A stretch of DNA of 64,000 bases from Pseudanabaena yagii GIHE-NHR1. GTDB taxonomy: Bacteria > Cyanobacteriota > Cyanobacteriia > Pseudanabaenales > Pseudanabaenaceae. The first letter of the stretch is position 1; the number at the start of each line of letters is the position of its first letter. The notes beneath the pieces are model-generated. The model had not been told where the DNA came from. It was given only the letters and a program-made list of their open reading frames with translations, and made no database searches. A program made the translations under genes and the position numbers. Location of the stretch: assembly GCF_012863495.1 (NCBI RefSeq), contig NZ_JAAVJL010000002.1, positions 250,501 to 314,500 of the forward strand, written 5' to 3'. Below are positions 45,853 through 53,526 of this stretch, piece by piece.

Positions 45853-46150
45853 GGTTTCATTTCATCCTTTGGTTGGTGTGGAGGATTTACCTCTGTTGCC
45901 CCAAGCTTTACGGGACGACATTGCAGATTTTCAGCTAACACTGTCAATCGATCCCTATAAAACAAATGAATTATCTAGCCATGATTTGCGGGGTGAGTTG
46001 AGGCATTATCGTGCCTTGGAGATTGACTATAACGGTGTTTGCTTTCGTTTGGTTTATCGGGTGTATGAGTCGCCTACGCCGAAACGGGTACAGGTGATTA
46101 GTTTTGCTGAGCATGATTTGGCTTATGAAAGGGCTAAAGAAAGATGCTGA
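45827..46150 (+). CDS. RelE/ParE-superfamily toxin
   Basis: A 107-residue protein with the fold pattern of RelE toxins: 'YRVSFHPLVGVEDLPLLP', 'DLRGELRHYRALEIDYNG', 'FRLVYRVYES' and 'VQVISFAEHDLAYERA'. Members usually cleave mRNA at the ribosome. The GTG start at 45827 lies within the antitoxin gene. Placement between hsdM and hsdS is unusual. Target and activity unknown. Confidence 0.8.
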   Translation: MVTKKQKYRVSFHPLVGVEDLPLLPQALRDDIADFQLTLSIDPYKTNELSSHDLRGELRHYRALEIDYNGVCFRLVYRVYESPTPKRVQVISFAEHDLAYERAKERC

Positions 46151-46172
46151 GAATTTAAAAGGAGTTGATAAT

Positions 46173-47321
46173 TTGAAAGAACTTAGAATTGCAGATATTG
46201 CAACTATCACAAATGGATATGCTTTTAAATCTGAACAATTTAACTCAGATGGAATAGGCTTGCCTATTATTCGGATCAGAGATGTGCAGGGTGGTACTTC
46301 AAAAACTTATTATCTAGGAGAATATTCAGATGAGTATTTAGTAAAAAATGGCGACATTTTAATTGGGATGGATGGAGAATTTAATATTAATACTTGGAAA
46401 AGTGGTAAAGCGCTTTTAAATCAGAGAGTCTGTAAAATAGCTGCTAAAGCTGAAATCGCAGATAATACTTTTCTCAGATATAGACTATCTCTTCTACTAA
46501 AACAAATTGAAGCTGATACTCCTTTTGTAACTGTCAAACATTTATCATCCAATGTTCTGCAAGAACAAAGAATTAATGTCCCACCGATCGCTGAACAAAA
46601 ACGAATAGCTGCAATCTGTGCAAAAGCGGATAGATTGCGCCGCACTCGCCGTTATGCCCTTGAGCTTAGTGATACCTATTTGCGATCGGTCTTCCTAGAA
46701 ATGTTTGGCGATCCACTGACTAATCCCAAAGGCTGGAAAACAGGAAAAATTGAAGAATTATGTATGCAAATAGTAGATTGCCCACATTCAACCCCAACTT
46801 ATTCAGATGGAAAAACTCCTTATGCATGTGTAAGAAGTGCTGATATACAAAACGGCATTTTTGACTGGACTGAAACTAAATATGTTGACCTTAAAGAATA
46901 CCAAGTAAGAATAGAAAGACTTATACCACAACCTCATGATGTAGTTTATTGTCGCGAGGGTGCGAGATTTGGCAATGCAGCAAGAATTCCGCCTAATCAT
47001 TCAGTATGTTTAGGACAAAGAATGATGTTATTTAGAGTAAATGCAAAACTTGCAACTTCTGAATTTATTTGGTTTATTCTCAATTCTGACAGCGTTTATC
47101 AACAGGCAGTTAATTTGGTTGGGGGTACTGCTTCGCCTCATGTAAACGTACAAGATATAAAAGCTTTTAAAACTATTATTCCACCCCTTCTCCTACAAGA
47201 AAAATTTGCGGCGATCGTTCAAAAAAGCGACAGAATCCGCGCCCAACAACGAGAAGCCCTGCGGCAAGCAGAACACCTATTTCAGACCATCCTCCATCGC
47301 GCCTTTCGCGGCGAGTTGTAA
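46173..47321 (+). CDS. hsdS: type I restriction-modification specificity subunit
   Basis: A 382-residue specificity subunit: two target-recognition domains, each ending in a helix spacer ('VPPIAEQKRIAAICAKADRL' and 'IPPLLLQEKFAAIVQKSDRI'), the second followed by the family-typical end 'ILHRAFRGEL'. The likely start is the TTG at 46173, which has AAGGAG nine bases upstream (46159-46164) and lies past the toxin stop; other starts overlap the toxin gene. Two TRDs imply a bipartite DNA target. It converges with tpsB. Confidence 0.9.
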   Translation: MKELRIADIATITNGYAFKSEQFNSDGIGLPIIRIRDVQGGTSKTYYLGEYSDEYLVKNGDILIGMDGEFNINTWKSGKALLNQRVCKIAAKAEIADNTFLRYRLSLLLKQIEADTPFVTVKHLSSNVLQEQRINVPPIAEQKRIAAICAKADRLRRTRRYALELSDTYLRSVFLEMFGDPLTNPKGWKTGKIEELCMQIVDCPHSTPTYSDGKTPYACVRSADIQNGIFDWTETKYVDLKEYQVRIERLIPQPHDVVYCREGARFGNAARIPPNHSVCLGQRMMLFRVNAKLATSEFIWFILNSDSVYQQAVNLVGGTASPHVNVQDIKAFKTIIPPLLLQEKFAAIVQKSDRIRAQQREALRQAEHLFQTILHRAFRGEL

Positions 47322-47342
47322 AGTATAGATATAATCCTATAT

Positions 47343-49109
47343 TTAGAAGAGATTATAGATAAGCGAAAAATATAAGCCGCTCTCTTGTAGTGTTTTGCGG
47401 CTATTTTGCACTGGGACAAGTGGAAATCCATAATCCAATCTCGTAGTTAGACGATTGCCAATAGTCCAGCGCAATCCCAAGCCTGAACCAACTAAGTAAT
47501 TTTGCGATGGATTTGCTTCCCCTGAGCTAGTCCATGCTAGACCTGCGTCAATAAATGGAGTTAGTTGCAACAAACCTTCAATTTCAGGCACACGCACCAC
47601 AGGTACTCTGAATTCTACGGATAGATTTGTGCCATTGTCACCAAAGAGAATATCTTGACGATAGCCACGCAAGCTATCTTGTCCTCCTAAGCCAATTTGT
47701 TCTAAAGGTAGTAATGCGCGATCGGCTAGTTGCAGATCGCCACGCAATAGTAATAGGGTGTCAGGAGCTAATAAATTCACATATTGAGCCTGACCTCGCC
47801 ATGATAGAAATCTGCTGTCAGGTGATTGGCTATTGATTGTTGCACCTAATGCACCAATGCCTAGACTAACTTGTGATCGCATGGCAAAGACTGATTGGCT
47901 ACTACGCTGTGTATATTCCTGAAAGAAACGTAGAGCGGTCAACTTCGTGACTCCATTGTTATCAGCACCTGCGGAGAGTGGAAATGGAATTTTCAAAATG
48001 CTGGATAAACTTTCGCGGTAGGAAGTTGTGACACCAAGACTAAATTCTTGATTGGGGGTTTGGAAAATCGGTTGGCGATAGGTTAGATCATATGCTGTGG
48101 AATTGGAATAGATATCAAGCACGTTAAAGGGTTGTTCAATGACGTTGCTATTACTATTGCTAAAGGAGAGAGAGACAGTACCGTTATAAGGATTGATTGG
48201 CAGAGTATAGTTTAAATCATAGGCATTGGAACCATCGGTATTGCTATATCCAACCGTAAGACTATCGCCTAAACCTGTTAAGTTGTTTTCGCTAAATTGC
48301 AATCTTCGGCGGAAAGTTCCCACACTAGGCGCACGGTTATTATCGAGACTTAATTGTAAATTTGATGATTTTGCTTCTGTTAGTTTAATGTCTAAAATGT
48401 TTTGACCAGGGCGATCGCCTGCTGCTAGCTCTGCGGATAAACTGGCAATAAGTGGATTAATTTGTAAAACCTGTAAGGCTTCAATTAGTCGATCGCGATT
48501 GAGTGGTTTGCCTGTCGCTATATTTAAACGCGATCGCACATAGTCTGGGCTAAGTCTTTCCTGTCCAGATATTCTTATTTCTTGAAGACTCCCTTCAACT
48601 ATTTGGATTTTGACCACCCCTCCATTGAGATCCTGTGGTGGAATAAAAGCTCCTGAGGTAATGTAACCCTTATTAATATAAAAATCAGAAATTGCGGAAC
48701 GAGCTTGTAAGAGTTCAGCAAAAGTAATTGGACGCTTAGTATAGGATTGAACAATTTGTGCTAATTCTTCATCGCTAAAAACTGTACTTCCCACCACATC
48801 AAATCGTTGTACAACGATCTTGCCAGCTACATTGATTTGATCCTTAGGATTGCTACTTGGTTGATTAGATGGCTTCAGCAAATCATTAGGAGATGGAAGC
48901 TGTTGTGGATTTTCAGGTAGAGATGGAGATTTTGATGGTGTGAAAATTTGGGGTTTATTAAGGAGCTGATTTGGAGAAATATTAGGAATTTGATTTTGGG
49001 CGATCGCCGATGATAAAAGCCAGCTATTGATACACAACAAACCAATTTGATATGCAATCAGCTTTAGAAAGCACAGGTAAAAGCTATTACGAGGAATTAT
49101 GGTTTGCAT
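47343..49109 (-). CDS. TpsB-type outer-membrane transporter (FhaC/ShlB family)
   Basis: A 588-residue outer-membrane barrel that exports a TpsA exoprotein. Signal peptide (about 1-38), Pro/Asn/Gln-rich linker, POTRA domain ('VQRFDVVGSTVFSDEELAQI', 'GYITSGAFIPPQDLNGG'), then the barrel with 'RGYRQDILFGDNG' (loop motif RGY) and the aromatic end 'YFSLIYNLF'. It lies downstream of the CHAT gene on the same strand. The natural substrate is the TpsA protein encoded at 53527-57324. Confidence 0.9.
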   Translation of the reverse strand: MQTIIPRNSFYLCFLKLIAYQIGLLCINSWLLSSAIAQNQIPNISPNQLLNKPQIFTPSKSPSLPENPQQLPSPNDLLKPSNQPSSNPKDQINVAGKIVVQRFDVVGSTVFSDEELAQIVQSYTKRPITFAELLQARSAISDFYINKGYITSGAFIPPQDLNGGVVKIQIVEGSLQEIRISGQERLSPDYVRSRLNIATGKPLNRDRLIEALQVLQINPLIASLSAELAAGDRPGQNILDIKLTEAKSSNLQLSLDNNRAPSVGTFRRRLQFSENNLTGLGDSLTVGYSNTDGSNAYDLNYTLPINPYNGTVSLSFSNSNSNVIEQPFNVLDIYSNSTAYDLTYRQPIFQTPNQEFSLGVTTSYRESLSSILKIPFPLSAGADNNGVTKLTALRFFQEYTQRSSQSVFAMRSQVSLGIGALGATINSQSPDSRFLSWRGQAQYVNLLAPDTLLLLRGDLQLADRALLPLEQIGLGGQDSLRGYRQDILFGDNGTNLSVEFRVPVVRVPEIEGLLQLTPFIDAGLAWTSSGEANPSQNYLVGSGLGLRWTIGNRLTTRLDYGFPLVPVQNSRKTLQESGLYFSLIYNLF

Positions 49110-49189
49110 TGTGATTAATGTGATCTTAGGGGCTTATTTTTTAGAGTGATTTGTACCATATCTATGACTGATTGGCTAAGTATTTCTTG

Positions 49190-49228
49190 AATTTTAAAAA
49201 AGCTTGCAAAGCAAGCTTTTTTAAAATT
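49190..49228. repeat. 18-bp hairpin, GC-AAA-GC apex
   Basis: AATTTTAAAAAAGCTTGC pairs with its complement around AAA. First of two hairpins in the gap between the CHAT gene and tpsB. Confidence 0.8.
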
Positions 49229-49289
49229 TATCTGTTTTTAAGAAAGTACAAAGTGTAATAAGTCGCTGGAAATAATTAAAGATCAGAGT

Positions 49290-49330
49290 AAAGAGCTGTG
49301 GCGCACGCGCAGCGTGCGCCACAGCTCTTT
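49290..49330. repeat. 19-bp hairpin, GC-GCA-GC apex
   Basis: AAAGAGCTGTGGCGCACGC pairs perfectly with its complement around GCA, just after the CHAT gene stop; a terminator role is possible. The stem is GC-rich, unlike its neighbour at 49190. Confidence 0.8.
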
Positions 49331-49348
49331 GGGTTTTGCATCTTATTT

Positions 49349-52108
49349 TTATAACCAATTGCCGAGTAATACAAAAGGTGCCCAAAAATAGGGATGAGTA
49401 TGTTTGTTGTCTTTCAATAGGCTCAGTTGGGCTTCTCTTAAAGACTCAGACTTGGTTGTCTGAGCAGTAGATAGGCTTTTATAAAGGGAAATCATAAATA
49501 GAGAAGTTGCTTCATCATCGACTGACCATAGAGAAGCGATCGTGCTTCTTGCGCCTGCCCTAACTGCCATGCCTGCCATACCCAAAGCGGCTCTTTTATC
49601 GCCAACGGCAGTTTGGCAGGCACTCAGGATTAACAGTTCTACAGGTTCTGTATTAAAGCGATTTTTAGCTAGTAGTAATTGAGTTAAGGTCTCAATATTG
49701 AGTTTGCCGTCATAGGTAAGTAAGAAAGTATTTTCCGCTTGTGAGCTAAAATTCCCATGGGTTGCTAAATGGATGATAGGCGCGGGATATTCCACTAGAG
49801 CCTTTTCCAGATTTTTCTTGGTAAAGTTGGCATCAATTAAAACAGTACTAGAGGGAATTTGATTTTTGACTTCTTGAAGCTCTTTATTCACACTCGGTAA
49901 CGCAGAAAAACCTTGCTTAGCTTCGGTGAGTCCGCCCGTCAGGGCTGCAATTTTTTGTCTAGCGATCGGTTTTGGGTCAACTAGCTGTAGCCCTGGAGTC
50001 AAAGCAATACTATATTTCTCAACTAGAAACTGTTTCCCATCATTGAGTACTGCCATTGGCACATTTCGTAATGAACCATCCAGAACAAATACAATAGTTT
50101 TAACTTGAGATTGTTCTAGTGCTTTTTCAGTTGGTCGAATCAACAAATCATATAGCATTTGAGCATGTTCTAGATAATCCTGCGATGAGGTATCCCGCAG
50201 GTCATTCCTTAGGTTAGTAACGATGCTGTCTATCTTTTGAGGAGTGATGACAGTAGCATAGTGACTAAGTGGTTGCTGCGGTAAGCTAATAATTACTTCC
50301 AGCCGATCTTCTAGCAAAATTGGGTAGATAACCGCAGCAGTACGATCAAGTTGATTGATATCAACCTGAGCCGCGTTTAGGCAATCGGAACGAAAAAAGT
50401 TAACTAACTCAGCTAGTTGCAGAGATTCGATCGCAGCCTGTGCCTTGATCAGATTTTTCTGCTTATCATCATTAGTTTGTTGATTCGCGTCATCAGGTTG
50501 TAATAGCAGGCTAACAAGCTGTCGATAAACTGGCTCTACACTCTCGCGAAAAGAAAATTGCACATTGGAATTGATAAATGCCAAATCACTGCGTAATTGC
50601 CTTAAGTTTCTAATTGCTTCGGTGTAAGAAGCGATCGCAGATTTACGATCGCCTTTTGCTTTGAGTAGCCGCCCCAGTTGCCATTGCCAACGATAACTAA
50701 TATCTGGAGCATTAATGCTTTGAGCAATAGCGATCGCCTGTTGCGTGAGATCGATTGCATCAGTTAATTGCTGAGACTGCTCATAAACATTGCCCAAACT
50801 ACCTAGGGAGTAAGCAAGTAAGGACTGAGAATTAATGGATTGAGCTTGTTTGACAGCTTCGGCAAGAACTTGGGCAGCATCGTTCCGTAGAGCCAACTGA
50901 TCTGTTGGAGTGGCTAATTTCGTCAATTTTAGAATGCTTTCTGCATAATTAATTCGTGCCCTAATTCCACTATAACTAGCTGGCAAATTCGCAACTATAG
51001 GATTAATTTGAGAACGTAATTCTAAAGCAGATTCGAGTTTAGAGGATTCTATTTGTAGACTAAGGAGATTGAGTTTACCTTGTAATTTCGTGGTTGGCTG
51101 TATAGCAACTTCAATGGAACGATTGTAAAAATCAATTGCTGATGAGGCGTTATCGTCAGCCCTGTCCAAATTACCAAGGTTGATTAAAACAATACTTTCC
51201 TGCTCACTACGCTCAATGTCGGCAGTATTAGGAAGACGCTGGAGTATCTGTAAACTTTGTTCTAGTGTTTGCCTAGCCAGACTATTACTACCAGTCATGG
51301 ATAGCATTTCCCCATAATGACTGAGTGAGATCGCCTTCAGTAATGAGTCGGGCTGTGTTTGTAAAGTTGGTAATAAATCCTCAAGCATCTGAAGCGATCG
51401 CCGATAAAATCCTTGGATCTTCAGAGCTTGTTCTTGATTCAGTGTATTCCGAATTTGATTGGCAACATCACCAAATTTGATATGTAAAATTGCGGCTTCT
51501 CGCCAAACATCTATTGCATTTTCAGGGTTGCCCACTGCTAGCCAAAAACTACCCTTAGCATCTAAGGCTCTAGCAATCTCTTTCTGACTTGCTTCCGTTT
51601 GTGGGGTAATAGATTGAGCAACTTGTAAGGCACGATTTACAGAGCTTTCAGCCAACTGCCATTGACCTAGCCCTTGATATGCCAAGGACAAGCTACTCAA
51701 AGTTGTCGCTAAAGCTAGATCATCATTTTTTTGCTGGTAGAATTGCACAGCCTGTTCCCAAACTTGGATAGCTTCGCGAAATTTACCAGTGGTATAGAGC
51801 GCTTTACCACGATCAAATAAATTTGTATTAGCAATATTGCCACTTGCATTAGTGCTAATAGGCTTTTGAGGTGGATTTAGGGAATTTGCGATCGCTGGTT
51901 GTAGACATAAAGCGATCGTAAATATAAAGAAAAGAATTATGCTTTTAGAGGGCTGGATACGATTTTTTTGAGTTGTTGCGAATATTTTTACTATTGACTT
52001 GAAACATATTCTTATCTGCTGTTCCAAGTTTTTGCTAACTATTTTTCTATATCTTGTAATGAGTAAATAATTTAACAGTTTGAATAAATTAATGATTTTA
52101 ATTTTCAT
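49349..52108 (-). CDS. TPR and CHAT-domain protein
   Basis: A 919-residue protein: hydrophobic signal-like segment at about 55-75 ('ILFFIFTIALCLQPAIANS'), about nine TPR-type helical repeats (100-490), and a C-terminal CHAT domain, a caspase-like cysteine-protease fold, with the pair H784 ('LATHGNF') and C831 ('LSACQTAVG'). Both catalytic residues are present. CHAT proteins often accompany two-partner secretion genes in cyanobacteria. Its target is unknown. The N-terminal 50 residues before the segment are basic, so an internal start is possible. Confidence 0.88.
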   Translation of the reverse strand: MKIKIINLFKLLNYLLITRYRKIVSKNLEQQIRICFKSIVKIFATTQKNRIQPSKSIILFFIFTIALCLQPAIANSLNPPQKPISTNASGNIANTNLFDRGKALYTTGKFREAIQVWEQAVQFYQQKNDDLALATTLSSLSLAYQGLGQWQLAESSVNRALQVAQSITPQTEASQKEIARALDAKGSFWLAVGNPENAIDVWREAAILHIKFGDVANQIRNTLNQEQALKIQGFYRRSLQMLEDLLPTLQTQPDSLLKAISLSHYGEMLSMTGSNSLARQTLEQSLQILQRLPNTADIERSEQESIVLINLGNLDRADDNASSAIDFYNRSIEVAIQPTTKLQGKLNLLSLQIESSKLESALELRSQINPIVANLPASYSGIRARINYAESILKLTKLATPTDQLALRNDAAQVLAEAVKQAQSINSQSLLAYSLGSLGNVYEQSQQLTDAIDLTQQAIAIAQSINAPDISYRWQWQLGRLLKAKGDRKSAIASYTEAIRNLRQLRSDLAFINSNVQFSFRESVEPVYRQLVSLLLQPDDANQQTNDDKQKNLIKAQAAIESLQLAELVNFFRSDCLNAAQVDINQLDRTAAVIYPILLEDRLEVIISLPQQPLSHYATVITPQKIDSIVTNLRNDLRDTSSQDYLEHAQMLYDLLIRPTEKALEQSQVKTIVFVLDGSLRNVPMAVLNDGKQFLVEKYSIALTPGLQLVDPKPIARQKIAALTGGLTEAKQGFSALPSVNKELQEVKNQIPSSTVLIDANFTKKNLEKALVEYPAPIIHLATHGNFSSQAENTFLLTYDGKLNIETLTQLLLAKNRFNTEPVELLILSACQTAVGDKRAALGMAGMAVRAGARSTIASLWSVDDEATSLFMISLYKSLSTAQTTKSESLREAQLSLLKDNKHTHPYFWAPFVLLGNWL

Positions 52109-52222
52109 AAGAGTCTAGATATCCTGACATAAAGGCAATTCATTGTATAAATCACCCGTACATTAGTATAAGCTTCCTAAGAAAGCAATAAAGTCATCAG
52201 AAAATTTATCAACTACTATCCC

Positions 52223-52273
52223 ATAACAAAAGCAAGAGAGTCAGCGCTTTGCTGACTCTCTTGCTTTTGTTAT
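52223..52273. terminator. 23-bp hairpin after the sorting-tag gene
   Basis: ATAACAAAAGCAAGAGAGTC (plus AGC) pairs with its reverse complement around GCTTT. It lies 12 nt past the stop of the 52286-53044 gene and contains the GCTTTGC heptamer at the apex. Confidence 0.8.
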
Positions 52274-52285
52274 TCAATTCTTATT

Positions 52286-53044
52286 CTAGGCTTCAGTTGA
52301 TTCTGGTGAAGCTAATTTCTTCTTTCTCTTCAGAGAAGCTGTTAACAATCCTCCAGCCACAACAATACCGAAAACTGCCCCTGGAACAGGTACTGCTCTG
52401 AATGATGTCATCCGCATCAATTTAGTATCACTTGCTTTTGCACTACATGTTGCTAATACAAAAGTCTCAACACCTGTAGGTACACAACCTGGAGGATCAA
52501 AGATATTGAAGTCTCCACCATAGTTTGCTGGATTTTTGTAAGAAGTTGAATAAGCAGTCCCTGGAGGAGTTGAAACAATAGTACCCCAAGGCAATCCCTG
52601 TGTACTTTGACCAATTAACTCCTTAGAGAAGTCCAAATTTGCACCATTGGTATTCCAAATTACGCCACCATTAGGATAATCAGCTAATGTGTAAGTCCCA
52701 TCACCTAATCCTGAGCCAGTAACAGTAAGGGTTAATGACTTAATTAAAGAAGTGATTGGGGATTTAGCATTGAAAGCTGGATCAGTTGGATTGTTAATGG
52801 AAATGTTAGGAACAGAAAAGCTAGATGGCTTATTGCCTGGATTTGGCAATGCGGCTGAGTCAATAATAAATTCTCCTTCCGCAGAAGCAGTATTAAAAAA
52901 GTAACTACCACTCCAAGTAATCTTAAAAGTTATATCAGCGGCTTGGGCTGTTGATGGCATAGTCACTACAGTACTCAGCGTAGAAACACCTAAAAGCCCA
53001 ATTCCATAAGTCAAACCTGACAAATAATTAGCTAACTGTTTCAT
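52286..53044 (-). CDS. exported protein with PEP-CTERM-type sorting tail
   Basis: A 252-residue secreted protein: signal peptide (to about residue 37, 'PSTAQA'), a beta-rich body with no recognised domain and two Cys near the end ('DPPGCVPTGVETFVLATC'), and a sorting tail 'VPVPGAVFG', helix, 'LKRKKK'. I start at the ATG at 53044, which has GAGG eight bases upstream; an ATG at 53050 is too close. The 10-mer AATTGAGGCA before it also precedes the metalloprotease gene at 16964. Lies between the CHAT gene and tpsA. Confidence 0.75.
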   Translation of the reverse strand: MKQLANYLSGLTYGIGLLGVSTLSTVVTMPSTAQAADITFKITWSGSYFFNTASAEGEFIIDSAALPNPGNKPSSFSVPNISINNPTDPAFNAKSPITSLIKSLTLTVTGSGLGDGTYTLADYPNGGVIWNTNGANLDFSKELIGQSTQGLPWGTIVSTPPGTAYSTSYKNPANYGGDFNIFDPPGCVPTGVETFVLATCSAKASDTKLMRMTSFRAVPVPGAVFGIVVAGGLLTASLKRKKKLASPESTEA

Positions 53045-53526
53045 TCCCATTGCCTCAATTCCTCATTATTTAATAACTAGCGATTATCAAAATTAAAAGA
53101 CAAGAATCAAGAGAGGAATTACAAGAAGTAACTAAAACTATTTAGATGATTTAGAACTTTGTGATTCGATTCTATGTCTAAAGTTTTTGAGATTAACTAT
53201 AAACTTAAGCATCAATTCTATTGAGTAGGATTCTCTGTGAAAACATGAATTTATACAATCCTCACAAGTTATCTAAAAGATAGATAAAAGTTAGTAGTAG
53301 GTTATGTTAAAGGTTATTTTAATGGTTATAAAAAAGTTACATAAAAGTTAGTTTTTATCTGTTTAGACTGCTTGTAAATTGTATTTTAGGACAGTCTGAA
53401 AAGAAATATTTTTGCGATTTAGATATAGCATTTCCCAGTCTCTAGTGAAGTACGGTTTATTTACCCGTCTTTGACGGGTAAATAAACCTCTGTAACTTGC
53501 TTGATTGAAAAACGCTGTTTTTCCAA
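53045..53526. other. gap between tpsA and the sorting-tag gene
   Basis: 482 nt without a credible gene. It holds the AATTGAGGCA element (53051-53060 on the minus strand), AT-rich sequence presumably with a minus-strand promoter, and the repeat hairpin at 53454-53488. Confidence 0.6.
53454..53488. repeat. CTTTG-apex hairpin, copy 3
   Basis: GGTTTATTTACCCGTC pairs with GACGGGTAAATAAACC around TTT, with TAGTGAAGTAC before and CTCTGTAAC after. Same unit as at 23713 and 35714. Confidence 0.75.

Noticed and set aside
46104-46172. Longer hsdS N-terminus overlapping the toxin gene
   Set aside because: The added residues have no family character, while the TTG at 46173 has a good AAGGAG at the right distance.
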